Assembly (NCBI GenBank): GCA_027627225.1
Contig: CM051029.1
Location: forward strand, 19,791,156 to 19,855,155
Direction: 5' to 3'
DNA: 64,000 nt
DNA from: Congeria kusceri
Lineage: Eukaryota; Mollusca; Bivalvia; Myida; Dreissenidae
In this document: positions 23,062 to 33,326 of the stretch, one piece after another
Layout: each line of letters begins with the position of its first letter
How positions within the stretch are numbered: the stretch's first letter is position 1
Notes under the pieces: generated by a model
Told to the model about the DNA's origin: nothing
Database searches by the model: none
The model's input: only the letters and a program-made list of their open reading frames with translations
Program-made: the position numbers and the translations under genes

Positions 23062-24142
23062 GTTATCGTCAAAACGAGAAATGATGTGAATCTCTTCGTG
23101 TGTTATACATATGCAGCGTAGTGTGCAGGTCTAGGCATGAACGCACGTGTGTACACGTAGATTCAACGTATTTTAATGAAACCTTCTAAAAACTTATGCA
23201 AAGTTGTGTAAAAGGCCTGTTTTAAATTTCATATAATATGTCGCGTTGGAATGGGATTCTTTATTTGAATAACGTATTAAGTATTTACACGTATTTTCTA
23301 CCTAAGAAATTGAGACCGTTTTTCTTTTGCATGAAGTATTCGTTGAAAAGCCAAGCTTTTTCTGCCTTGATATTGTGTCATGATCGCTCGTTTTTTCAAA
23401 AAACGTTTTTTATTTCATTAATTGTTTTCGGATGCAAAAGAAATCGATAATATCATTTATATTACGTGCGGACATTAAAAGCCGAAAAAAATCACCGTTG
23501 TTTTTAAATACTTGAATATGCGGTTGCTAATCGACATAAAATACGGGCATGTATCTCCATGTAAAAAGCGTGTTTTGCTACAAAAGCGCGTGAAAATTGT
23601 CAGTCACAATGTCACGGATGCCTCATTAAACACGTTCGTGTACTGGTCACGTGCTTAATTGCAGTGTTTATGCGAATAAAATTACGTTTGACGACGTTAA
23701 ATTGTGTTTCAAAATAGGAGATATATAGCATTATTCGTTTTCATAGTTTTGATTGTCAGTTTGTGAAATGGATAAGGAAATCACATGGATATAATAAAAC
23801 GTTAAATATAATAATCAAAGGTTTTAAAATGCCTCTAATTATTTCCCGTCAAAGCTAGTATTTGTTGTCAAACACGTTTTTATTTGTTATTAAGCTACAA
23901 TCTCCGCCTTAAAAATCGCCATATTTGATTGGCTAATGAGATTGTTGTGAGCGGGACTACACAGTTCAGTCACTTGTCAATGACATTGTTGGAAGTTTGA
24001 CCGTATCGATCAATATTGCGTTCGTTGATGGCCCTGTAATTTAAGATGAAATAGATAATGGGATTAAGGGTTGTTGATTTGAAAATTAAAGCATGTCAGC
24101 GTTATTTAAGCATGTCGGCAAATGACTAACTGCTTTAAAGGC
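23062..24142. other. region upstream of the GPCR locus, no gene seen
   Basis: AT-rich DNA. GATTGGCTAATGAGATTG near 23930 contains an inverted CCAAT box and lies about 200 bp before the putative first ATG of the GPCR locus. No TATA box at a sensible distance was identified. The small frame at 23238-23450 has no context. Confidence 0.3.
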
Positions 24143-24265
24143 ATGTCGGACCCGACAAGCGAAACAGGTCTGCGGGAAACCCTGGTGAGTATCCCAGATT
24201 TAATCTTCGGCACCTACAGCCTAAACGACACTAAAATAATAGCAGTATATGCTAATAAGATATAA
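24143..24265 (+). CDS. putative N-terminal exon of the GPCR relic
   Basis: A 40-codon frame from ATG (24143) to TAA (24263). It begins MSDPTSETGLRETLVSIPDL and continues with a NDTKIIAVYAN segment. This resembles an extracellular receptor N-terminus (a sequon N-D-T and polar, acidic residues) leading into TM1. The frame runs out where TM1 should begin. A possible weak donor is GCA-GTATAT at 24245; an alternative strong-looking donor is CTG-GTGAGT at 24185. Assignment to the receptor rests on position, strand and composition only. Confidence 0.33.
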   Translation: MSDPTSETGLRETLVSIPDLIFGTYSLNDTKIIAVYANKI

Positions 24266-25561
24266 TGTTGTCATTTATCAAGTCAAAAATAATACGACAC
24301 ATACACATGAAAAGCCTATGCGCAAGGAATGATTTCATCATTAACACAATCCCTTAGTATTGTCCTGGCTTGGACAAAATCATTATCCAGACAAACCTGT
24401 TGCTGCATAGTATATTAGTCAGTTAACGATTGCATAAATTGTGCTCATAGTATACAGTAAACACTTGAGATTTCTAAGTATTTTTCATATAAAATAATGT
24501 TATTTTAGTGTAAATTTTAAAACCAAATATAGTATCATCTTGATCAACCCTGTTACACATTATATTCAAATGCGACTGCGTGTTAATTACTTATATATAT
24601 TTTTTTGTATGTAAAACAAATTAGTTTTGTCTACGCAAATGATATCATAAGTAAGCAATCAAGTGCAAGTATTTTAATTCTCATATAAAACGAGTTTATT
24701 TGACCGACCTTGCGTGATTAATCTTGTAAATGTTACTTGGTGAAGCGTTTGGTTAATTGGAATACAACAGGTACCTTTTTGATGAAATCATTTTACCTGG
24801 AGAAATGAAGTGATATTGATCAGGAAACATTCACGGATTTTATAATAAAATTGAAACTTGAAACTCAACCAATTACAAATTACAGAAACCGAAACACACA
24901 CTTGTCTTAAAAGTTCCTGCTGAAGATTCTTTTTTTTTAAGGAAATAACTTTTCAAGAGATGTCTCTGTCAATAATTGTCTATTAGAACAATGTAGGAGA
25001 TTCAACAGCATATAGACATTTGTAGGCGAATAAAATAGGCTTACTTACAATATTTATAAACATTAAGTAATTCATAGAAGGATAATATTAGGTCTATAAT
25101 ATCAAAAAGCTTCTATAAAGGCATACTTTGTCCTTAAATGTTAATATAACATTATATTATTATACGCATTGATTCAATAAAAACAACAGCATCAAACATC
25201 CTCGAAAATTATTATGTAATATAGTTACATTTACTGCTCGGTAATACGTTGCAATAACACAATAACGCTGCACGGAATACACACATCAGTTATGAAACAA
25301 ATCTTTAGCATTAAATATAATGTTAGCACATGAATAAGTACAGAGTTAAGACATTTTGCAGATAAATCACGCAACTGTATAAGGCAAGTAATAAATCACT
25401 TTTAGCTGCTCATACGCGTTAAGAAATTAAACAAAAATTCCTGCGCCGTTGTTTTTGCTTCAGTTATAGTTAAAAACAGTTATCCGCTGTTCTGTTTGCT
25501 TTCCTTTCAAAATAATTTAAAACAAAGAAATCGCTCTCCGTCGTTCATTGTTTAGTGTTTG
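24266..25561. other. intron-like DNA; no TM1-TM2 exon found
   Basis: Searched for a helix-1/helix-2 exon (GNxxV, NLAxxD type) between the putative N-terminal exon and the TM3 exon. Nothing matching was seen. AT-rich, otherwise featureless. Confidence 0.4.
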
Positions 25562-26053
25562 AAAGGACTATGTGAAATAAACATTGTTCTCCTATTGCAC
25601 TATACTAGATGATTAAAATTGGCTTTACTAAGACATGTTCAATAAATAAGGCATATCTAATAAATAAATTATGATATATTTGCAAACTATATCAGCAACA
25701 ATGTTTGAAAAATTAAAACCCCAATCGAGTATCGAAATCAGGACTTCGAATCCATACGAATTAATCACAATAGACAGCGCTATAACCAACTGCGCTATTC
25801 TGCTGTGTAAGAAATCATGTGTAGACTGTGGTTATATAAAATATTAACAATTCTGACGTCCAAATGTAAACATGAAAAAGGCCAAACAAACACGAACTAT
25901 GTTATAAATTGATAATTATCGTAGAATGTAAAAACTATGTTCCCCATTTATTACCTTATTTTAACCGTTATTATATGCCAGTATTAATATGGTAATTTTA
26001 GATGTTTTAAGTAATTAATCCATTGAGGCCCTTTTCGTTCACATAGTCCCTTT
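25562..26053. mobile_element. TIR element copy 2
   Basis: Second, uninterrupted copy of the element at 22255-23061. The left end is AAAGGACTATGTGAA and the right end is TTCGTTCACATAGTCCCTTT. It lies in the GPCR intron before the TM3 exon. On the minus strand its middle carries TAGCGCAGTTGGTTATAGCG and GATTTCGATACTC, which resemble tRNA A and B boxes. Confidence 0.6.
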
Positions 26054-26507
26054 AGCAAAATGTGTTACAGTAATAAACCGAATGGTATTTATTTGGCCTA
26101 ATTGTAACTTCAGTTTAATGTTATATTATGAAATCTGTTATATGTAGATATTGAAGGGCATTATTGTAGTTGTATTTCCATCGACACACCTTATTACGTT
26201 TTTGCCATAAACATTTGCCCATACATACATGTAGGCGTTTTGCCATTAACACACCTTGTTGTACTTAAAGGCGCATATCGACGGTATTTCTCATAAATGC
26301 CGACACTTATTAAAACAAGACAAACTCCCATTTTTTTCTGTAGAAAATATTGTTAACATACATTAATGCAGTTATATTTCCATTAACGTACCTTATTATT
26401 TAATTATTTAAAAGAAATACTACAATATCAGATAAATAAAGAAAGGAATTGACACAGGACACCAACACGGAATATTCGAACTTGTACGTTTACATTATTT
26501 TTTCTAG

Positions 26508-26621
26508 GATGGTGCTAGGGGAATGGCCAGGCAGTAGGGCGTTCTGCAAGGGTTCCGGTTTTATAGAGATGCTAACAGCTGTGGCCTCGATACTTAATTT
26601 GACCGCCGTGAGTTTTGAAAG
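26508..26621 (+). CDS. GPCR exon: extracellular loop 1 to TM3
   Basis: Acceptor TTATTTTTTCTAG, donor GTAAAT. After one base completing a codon it encodes MVLGEWPGSRAFCKGSGF (the loop-1 Trp and the TM3 Cys that normally bonds to loop 2). It then gives a TM3 ending SILNLTAVSFER, with the intron splitting the Arg codon of the E-R-Y motif (phase 2). This is textbook rhodopsin-family TM3. The frame is fully open. The conserved intron position within DRY is common in peptide-receptor genes. Confidence 0.8.
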
Positions 26622-27960
26622 GTAAATTTAAGTTTATAGCGTTTATATCTCATATTTAAGTTTATGGTTCAATTTTACATCCCTGTTTTGGATTATTTGC
26701 TGCTGCAAATATATGCAATGTATGGCCGACATTGGCGTGTTTGGTGTGTTAAACAAGTACAATTTATTCAGCCTGACAGTTTTACAGATTTTGGCTGCGA
26801 TTTCTTTTTTCTGAAATTGATTTTTGTGTCTGTTCTATTAAACATGTATTGTTGATCTTGCAAGGTTTGAAAAGCATATTGCTGCAGAGTTAAACGTTTA
26901 ACGATTATATGCTATTGTTCGAGAAAATTGTGTTACCTGGTAGACATACTCTGGTAATTATTTACTTAAAAAGGTATCCTACTAATTAAAATAAATATTG
27001 TGTGTGCCCAAAACAGCAAAGCAGACAAGAAGGTTTGATAGATTGTTTTAAATTTCCAGTTTTAGAGGAATTATTGTTTTTCTATCCAAAACTGTAAAAC
27101 CGTCTCTTTAATACAGAAAACCATTGTTAGAACATATTAACATACTGTAGTAATGTTGGTTTAGAGTTTCCCTTCACACATGCCTATCAACGTGCTTGCA
27201 GTTTTCATGTGTGGCGCATTGCTGAAAGAGAAGTCATTAATTATTAATATTGATGTGATGCAACCACTCAGCTTATGGAACTTTGATTGAAGTATAAATG
27301 TTATTCCAAATACTTTCAGCGAATTATTTCGAGATGCAAAGAAAAACTTAAGTTTTAGACTGAGTTTAATTACAGATTAAGTACTTGATCAATACGCCAT
27401 ATGGATTTAAACTTCGCTTCGATGATCACGACGTGATTAGATACTTGAATCAAATATTAATGCATGTCTAATATTCATGATTACATACATGCGTATTGCA
27501 CTTGTGTAAGGTAGTATACAGTTAGAATCGTATCCACTTTTCTTTGTAACTCTTATGCAGATTAAGTCATTACGGACAGTTTATTAATTTAATATATATG
27601 TTCTTAAAATCAAAGGGTAACACAAATTCTTAATTACTATTTTATCGTGTAATTATTGTTGTTTATTTCCTTGACGTTGGTTGAATTGAATCCTGTGTAA
27701 AGTACATACATAGATCTGTGGTGCGTATGCTTGAGATTTTTACTTTTGGACAATAAAACCATACAATTCAACTTTTAATATGTTACGCAACGAAATCTAA
27801 AAAATAATTGTACTTATTATACAAGCACTTCAACATCAATGTATTCATGTACATGTTATTGGAATAAATATTAACATTATCTTTTTTTCATTAGTGATAG
27901 CACAACAACGGCATTACCGTTGTACAGCTACAGATTAATATTCAACCAACTATGAGCATC

Positions 27961-28309
27961 TGGCCTCATGTTCACATAGGATTAACTACAGAATCAAGAT
28001 CAGTCTTAGATGATCTTGATTCTTCAGCTCAACTAGTGAGCGGAATGGCAAACTTTTTATTTTTCGAAATAATATTTCTATTTTATTAAATAATATGATA
28101 TGTTGTTATTTTTTATTAAAATTTTGATACCAGATACCGAATGTACACCAATAAGAGTTCATACTCGTTTATAATATATATTTGACAAAAAATTTTAATA
28201 TTCCTGATTTTAGTGAACATCATTTTTGAGCCTGATACTGAAATATCTGGCTCAAGTTGATCTTGAACCGGAAAATCAGACTAAACTTGTTTTGTGAACA
28301 CTGGGCCTG
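27961..28309. mobile_element. TIR/MITE-like insertion in the TM3-TM4 intron
   Basis: The left arm GGCCTCATGTTCACA and the inverse of the right arm TGTGAACACTGGGCC agree at 12 of 15 positions. Further inward both arms carry TCAAGATCA words (left AATCAAGATCAG, right TTGATCTTGAACCGG). No coding frame was seen. The target duplication is unclear. The inner hairpin at 27991-28022 lies within its left half. Confidence 0.5.
27991..28022. repeat. perfect 12-bp hairpin with 8-nt loop
   Basis: GAATCAAGATCA, loop GTCTTAGA, TGATCTTGATTC. It lies inside the MITE-like element and is probably part of its foldback structure. Confidence 0.7.
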
Positions 28310-28439
28310 GTCTTTCAGTTAAGTAAGACTACAACACTTATTTGATGGTTGTTTCTTTTTAGTCAATCAGTCGTCTGGTTTGTTACATTTTCCCGACCAG
28401 AAACACTAGATTTAGAGAACGTTCTGTATTACACTTCAG

Positions 28440-28574
28440 ATATTTTGTGATAGTACAGCCGATCCAAAGCCGACACCGGTGTACGGTCGGAAATACGAGA
28501 AAGCTACTCGTATTCGTCTGGATTATGTCTGGATTATGTCTGCCTTTCTGTCGGCGCCAGCGTTATTCGTGAAG
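28440..28574 (+). pseudogene. GPCR exon TM4, frameshifted by an 11-bp tandem duplication
   Basis: Acceptor TATTACACTTCAG; the first base completes the Arg codon left by the TM3 exon, giving E-R-Y followed by FVIVQPIQSRHRCTVG (intracellular loop 2) and NTRKLLVFVWIM at the start of TM4. GTCTGGATTAT then occurs twice in tandem (28516-28526 and 28527-28537). Removing one copy keeps the reading frame through SAFLSAPALFVK to the donor GTAAAG in phase 0, exactly the phase needed by the exon at 29451. With both copies the frame shifts within TM4 and meets TGA before the donor. The single-copy reading also restores a normal TM4 with Trp and Pro. Confidence 0.8.
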
Positions 28575-29450
28575 GTAAAGAGAAAATAAATAAAATGTGA
28601 AGTTAATTTATTAAATAGTATAAACTTTACAGAATGTTTATACATTCTATGTAAGTTCTCGATATGGTTCATCTGTTAAGTAACTTACATGGGTATAAGT
28701 GGATTGTGCAACACATCTAAAATACTATTTATGAATATTAGGTTATTTCAGGTCAAATAATATGTTGTGTATATTATTACATTTACAATGCGTTGAATAT
28801 TGTGGTTTTTATTCTTTCTAATATCATTCTATATATAACGGTCCCAATCACCGCTGATCAAGATTTAAATTGTTACTCCGACCATGAGTGTTGCATTTGT
28901 TCTTGCTTTTTTTCCTTCAAAATGCGTCCGGTACAAATAATGTTTTAATGTAATTGTTTCGCTAGAACCTGCAGATAACGCTATTGTCGAGAAGGTACGC
29001 AGCAGCACTGATATTATCAGTTTCAAATTTTTTACAAGAAAACAAGAAGACAGACTCGATATGCGTTACCGATACAGAAAGCACAGTTACATATTTGATC
29101 ATCACGTCACGTTCTGTAATACATGTGCTTAAAAAGAATGAACGTCTAACAAAATGTTTGCATTGCGGACGTGTCTAACACTTATAACAAAATAACACAC
29201 TTATTACAGCTTATTAACCCCATGGCGGTTTATACTTGGTACACACTTGTACTTGGGATAGGTTTCTGAATAAAAATTAAGGTGATCACATTAAACAGAA
29301 ATGTTGCTCAAGTAATCGATTTCTAGGCATGTTATACAAAATGGCGGGGAACAAATTAATAAAATAATTTGAATGTTAAGCAATTAAAGTATTTATTGAA
29401 ACAACTCTGTTCATTAACGCATTTCAATTATCATTCGTGTCCCTATTAAG

Positions 29451-29692
29451 GACACACAAAACACTACGTACTTCAACAACGTGACGTCCATCACTATGAT
29501 GTTCTGTGCCGACCACGGTCTACAGGACAGCCAGATGATCTACTACGCCGTCTACCAGATCCTGATCATGTTCTGCATACCCACCACTCTTATGGTCTTC
29601 TGCTACACTGTTGTCATCTACGTGCTTTGGATCAGCGGTCACACGCTTCTCAAGTTGACGTCAACGCATTCAACTAATCAGTCAAATATCCC
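29451..29692 (+). CDS. GPCR exon: extracellular loop 2, TM5, start of loop 3
   Basis: Acceptor GTGTCCCTATTAAG, donor GTAAGTG (strong). It encodes about 80 residues starting DTQNTTYFNNVTSI (two N-glycosylation sequons, NTT and NVT). Then come MMFCADHG with the loop-2 Cys and the TM5 segment IMFCIPTTLMVFCYTVV with the conserved Pro and Tyr, and a polar IYVLW-to-NIP stretch entering loop 3. G+C is well above the flanks and the frame is fully open. Phase 0 at the start and phase 2 at the end. The next exon found (30278) needs phase 1, so at least one exon, TM6, should lie between and is not seen. Confidence 0.82.
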
Positions 29693-30277
29693 GTAAGTGT
29701 ATCTGTTATCTTAAAATGCCATGCATATATGTGTTAATGTTTGTCTTTTTGCTATGCAGTACGAAACTAAATTATTGAATCTTGCTTACTTTTCAAATCG
29801 TAATAAAACGCGACTGAAAATATCAAAAGGTAGTTAAAATAAAACACTTTACGTCCTACTTATGACCAGCGGATTATAATAAGGGATTCTCTCTTGGTGA
29901 TGTATATTGAGTTTCATTATACTTATACTTAAAATAATAACAATATAATGAAACATCCATTCAATCAAGTAATAATACTCGACACCAGTTATCGAATAGC
30001 TATAAACATGCATGTGTTATATCCTTTGCACAATATTAAGTGTCTGAAATATGCAATACACATGTATTGCCAATTATTTTGCATTAAAACGTTATTAAAG
30101 TCACAGTCGATCGAATATAATTCAATACATCTTAAATATTAGTTATTATGAACGTTAATGACGTTTATTGAATACTCTGTCTTATTTACGAAAGGCATTG
30201 TATAATGTCTATGTTCGAAAACGCTTAGTACGAACGGAATATACACTAATGTACATGTACATGCTGATTAGCTTTAG
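29693..30277. other. intron-like DNA where a TM6 exon is expected but absent
   Basis: Scanned for FxxCWxP-type coding (TGY-TGG) on the plus strand. None was found in these 585 bp. The short frames at 29948 and 30168 are not helix-like. Confidence 0.5.
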
Positions 30278-30477
30278 AGGCATCACCAGGTATCGCATTC
30301 AGTTGTCTCCCATATATTCAATCCTGCATGAACCCGATAATCTACTGTTTCATGTCGAAAAACTTCCGAAAAAGTGTTTTACAAATCTGCACCAAGAATA
30401 AACCAAAATGCTCCTGTTTCGAACCACACAACTCGGATGAGGATTTAGAAATGTACACCAGATACAGCAATGGATAG
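30278..30477 (+). CDS. GPCR terminal exon: TM7, helix 8 and C-tail
   Basis: Acceptor TGATTAGCTTTAG at 30277 (an alternative AG at 30289 keeps the same frame). It encodes a TM7 with SCMNPIIYCFMSKNFRKSV: NPxxY, then the basic amphipathic helix 8. A Cys-containing tail (KCSCF, possible palmitoylation) and an acidic end DEDLEMYTRYSNG follow before TAG at 30475. About 66 codons, all open. This is the C-terminus of a class A peptide-type receptor. NPIIYCFM is also seen in CCK/gastrin receptors, but that is not enough for a subfamily call. Confidence 0.82.
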
Positions 30478-32076
30478 CATATTAGATATGAATAATAACC
30501 ATTGCATATATGTTTGTGGATGATGAGATAATGAAAATAATGAAACAAAAAACATGTTAACATAATTAATATTCAACGGATAATATTACATAAATAATAT
30601 GTTAAAACCCGTAAGATAAATTTGCTGGCTTATATAAATAGGGAAGGTGTGTAATTACGTGTTAATTACGTGGTATAAAGATATATGCGTGTCCGAGGCA
30701 TTTAAATAACTACCACTGACAACAAGGTGGGGATCAAGGCTGTGTATGAAGTACTGTACTTTCTTATAATCTAAACAAAGAGACTATACAAGAGACAATA
30801 TTGCGAGATAATATTGCGTTTAAAGACTTTGCGTAGTTGCATTTGAAAGGGACGCCCACGTGTCGAGGTTTATTTTATTATTAATTTCTTATTCCGTGAA
30901 CTCATTAAATATTGAACAATTGCTGGTATTCAACATTGTGCATTGTGATCTGCATGCTCATCTTAACTTTCAATCGATATTGTGTATGAGGTTGTTTTAA
31001 ATTTAATGCGATTGTACTGGACGCCTAAGGTAACATTACGTGTGCTTAACTATAACTCGTCTTCTTCTCATTTAAAACAGACAACGAGAAACTTTAAAAA
31101 CAATGTACTTTAGTTATCAATATACATTACGTAACTATACCACAGCGTGGACAGGGAACATAATACGGGCAGATAACATTTTGCAGCAGCACACAAACAA
31201 TAAAAATTGTTTGAGATTAAGCTTGTATTCGTTTTTATATATTTTAATAAACATATTTTATTATTTAATATCGAAATTATGTTAAGCTTCTTCTCAAAGA
31301 CATGCTTTGCATTACGTCCAATGAGCTAAGAATCAAGAACAGAAGCACAATAGCTCACTTGTCATTAAGTACAAGTATGTATTATAGTAGTACAACTAAT
31401 TGCATTATATCTACATCTTTTATGAAACTATTCTTTTAGTTGCAATATCTGACATTTATACTATAAAACAAAGTGAACCACTGACTTATCTATATTGCGA
31501 CAAATTGCCTATTTAAGTCTATGTTTGCACCACGCGCCTCTTAATATTTTTAAATTACAAGTCATTTTATTTACTCGGTTTATATTGTGTGGGCAATAAC
31601 CTTTATACATTCTCTGAAGAGTTATTTGTGATAAATAAATCTTCTGCTACGGTCTGATACATCTGTGTCTATACTTGTCTGGATTTGATCAGATATAAAA
31701 GGCAACTTGCAAATGAATACAAATTGCATTACATGCACATCTAATAATTTGTGCACCTCAACTGCTAATTAAAGTCGGGTAATTATACTGAAACCACGAC
31801 ATATAATGATGTGATGCCAACGCCTTCTTAGTTATAGACCTCTACGTTTTAAGGTAAATTAATTATATTGATAATGTACTGAAGTTTAAATATGTGTTTT
31901 GATACATGTAAAATAATTATAAACCAAACTTATTTTAAAGGTCAAGCATCGAAAATAAAACGTTCTAATATTGAATACGATATACAGAACGGTACAAAGT
32001 GAAGTATGATAATATCATTATTAATCGACGCCTAATATCAAAGGCGAACGGCCATATGGCCATAATAATGTAATAG
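30478..32076. other. no gene seen
   Basis: AT-rich DNA. This includes whatever 3' UTR the GPCR had; no AATAAA close to the stop is convincing. The 60-codon frame at 31103-31285 has no context. Confidence 0.35.
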
Positions 32077-32236
32077 TTCATTTCCATCTCAAAACGGGCG
32101 CCCTATTATTGTCTTAATTAATACATGTGTAATCGTCAAACATTATGAGAATCCTACTATAACTACAAATGATCGCGTGCGTGATGGTAACACAGTCATA
32201 GAAGCACCAACGAATGAACTGCTTAGAGAAGTATAG
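32077..32236 (+). CDS. weak candidate terminal exon, plus strand
   Basis: The frame is open for 53 codons after a possible acceptor (TAATGTAATAG) and ends at TAG 32234-32236. The last part, HYENPTITTNDRV then IEAPTNELLREV, is polar, acidic and protein-like, and locally richer in G+C. Upstream of it is a hydrophobic segment RPIIVLINTCVIVK, so it would read as a membrane end plus cytoplasmic tail. There is no recognised family and no partner exon or close polyadenylation signal. It could be chance. Confidence 0.25.
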
Positions 32237-33226
32237 TCAAAATTAATGTCCAGTCGAAGACATACATGCTAAACAAAGGAATTTGAAAACACTAACATGT
32301 CTGCAGAAATATTCCAAGATATTTAATATGTTATAAAAGGAGCACTAATATGTCTTCAGACAGAGACTTCCAACAAATGGTTTTAAGTGGCGTTAACGTT
32401 AATTAGCAGACTGAAATACTGCTTGTTACTAAATAACTTAGACCAATTATAAATATGCATACAGGAGTGGTAAAAGGAGAACATTCTGGAGATGCTCTTA
32501 TGTTGTAATAGTAAATGGCTTTTCATGTTCGAACGTTCAGTGCAATATGTCGTTTTTCAATTTACTAACGTTTATATAAGGTCTACTAGATAAATATAAC
32601 AAATGGTCAATTAAGCGTCTGGGTGTCCAGTAAAACAAACATAGGCATCGTTCAATTATCAATATATCGATTACTTTGTTATATATTGACGAATTCAACA
32701 AACTAACACAATGCAATGTTTTTTCTCTAAATTAGGCCTAATGTCGAAATGAAATTACCAAATTCCTAAAAAAATATGTTTGTATCAAATGTATGAGTAT
32801 TTCTGGCAGACAACAATGCACATTTTTTACAAGCCGAAGGCTTTTAAAGAAATATGAAAATCAGCAAGCGGCAAATGTTAACGTCAATATGTAACACAAC
32901 GATTGGATAAACACTATTCTCAGAACTACGTTATTAACTAGCTCACAGCTCGGCAACATAATGTAATTGCAAAACCTTTCTGCTGTACTATATTCATATT
33001 GCGACGTCGTCGACAGTTGTACAATTATATAATTTATTTATAATACTAGTTGAACTTTGATCCGTTTTCTGCTTATTTTATATATTATTGGCTTTGATTT
33101 CATGCAACACATGTGTTTCGGTCAATTGCTATTTAATACATGGGTGAAAGTTTAGAATTCAGGAATAAACGCTCCAACTTATTGCAAATTGGTGTTAAGC
33201 AACGATGACACATTACGGAAGGACAA

Positions 33227-33326
33227 CTAGCTGAACGAGCTTAAGGTCTTAATATCCCTGTCCGCAGTATCAAACAATCCATTCATGTCTAACCTTGGCA
33301 GCGCATAACTCATGAAGTTGCTACTC
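33227..33326 (-). CDS. weak candidate terminal exon, minus strand
   Basis: On the minus strand an excellent acceptor (TGTATTTTTCTGCAG) opens at 33326. After one base it encodes SSNFMSYALPRLDMNGLFDT and a further 12 residues ending TLSSFS before TAG (33227-33229). An inverse AATAAA lies at 33033-33038, about 190 bp downstream. Composition is protein-like. No upstream partner exon was found and the family is unknown. If real, this gene would converge on the candidate at 32077-32236. Confidence 0.28.

Larger units (their letters stand above)
26508..30477 (+). pseudogene. rhodopsin-like peptide GPCR relic (TM3, TM4, TM5, TM7 exons)
   Basis: Four plus-strand exons with standard splice sites encode successive parts of a class A GPCR: TM3 with its extracellular Cys and the E-R of E/DRY (26508-26621), Y of ERY through TM4 (28440-28574), second extracellular loop Cys through TM5 and loop 3 (29451-29692), and TM7 NPxxY with C-tail and stop (30278-30477). 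Splice phases agree across 26621/28440, and across 28574/29451 only if an 11-bp tandem duplication in the TM4 exon is discounted. With it, the frame is lost and a stop follows. No TM1-TM2 exon and no TM6 exon (CWxP) were found. The NPIIYCFM tail and loop features point to a neuropeptide-type receptor, with NPIIYCFM also found in CCK/gastrin receptors; I do not assign a subfamily. Intact motifs elsewhere suggest recent loss, or a partial or misassembled locus. Confidence 0.7.

Noticed and set aside
31810..31852. Plus frame DANAFLVIDLYVL before a GTAAAT donor
   Set aside because: An in-frame stop lies just upstream and there is no acceptor between it and the frame.
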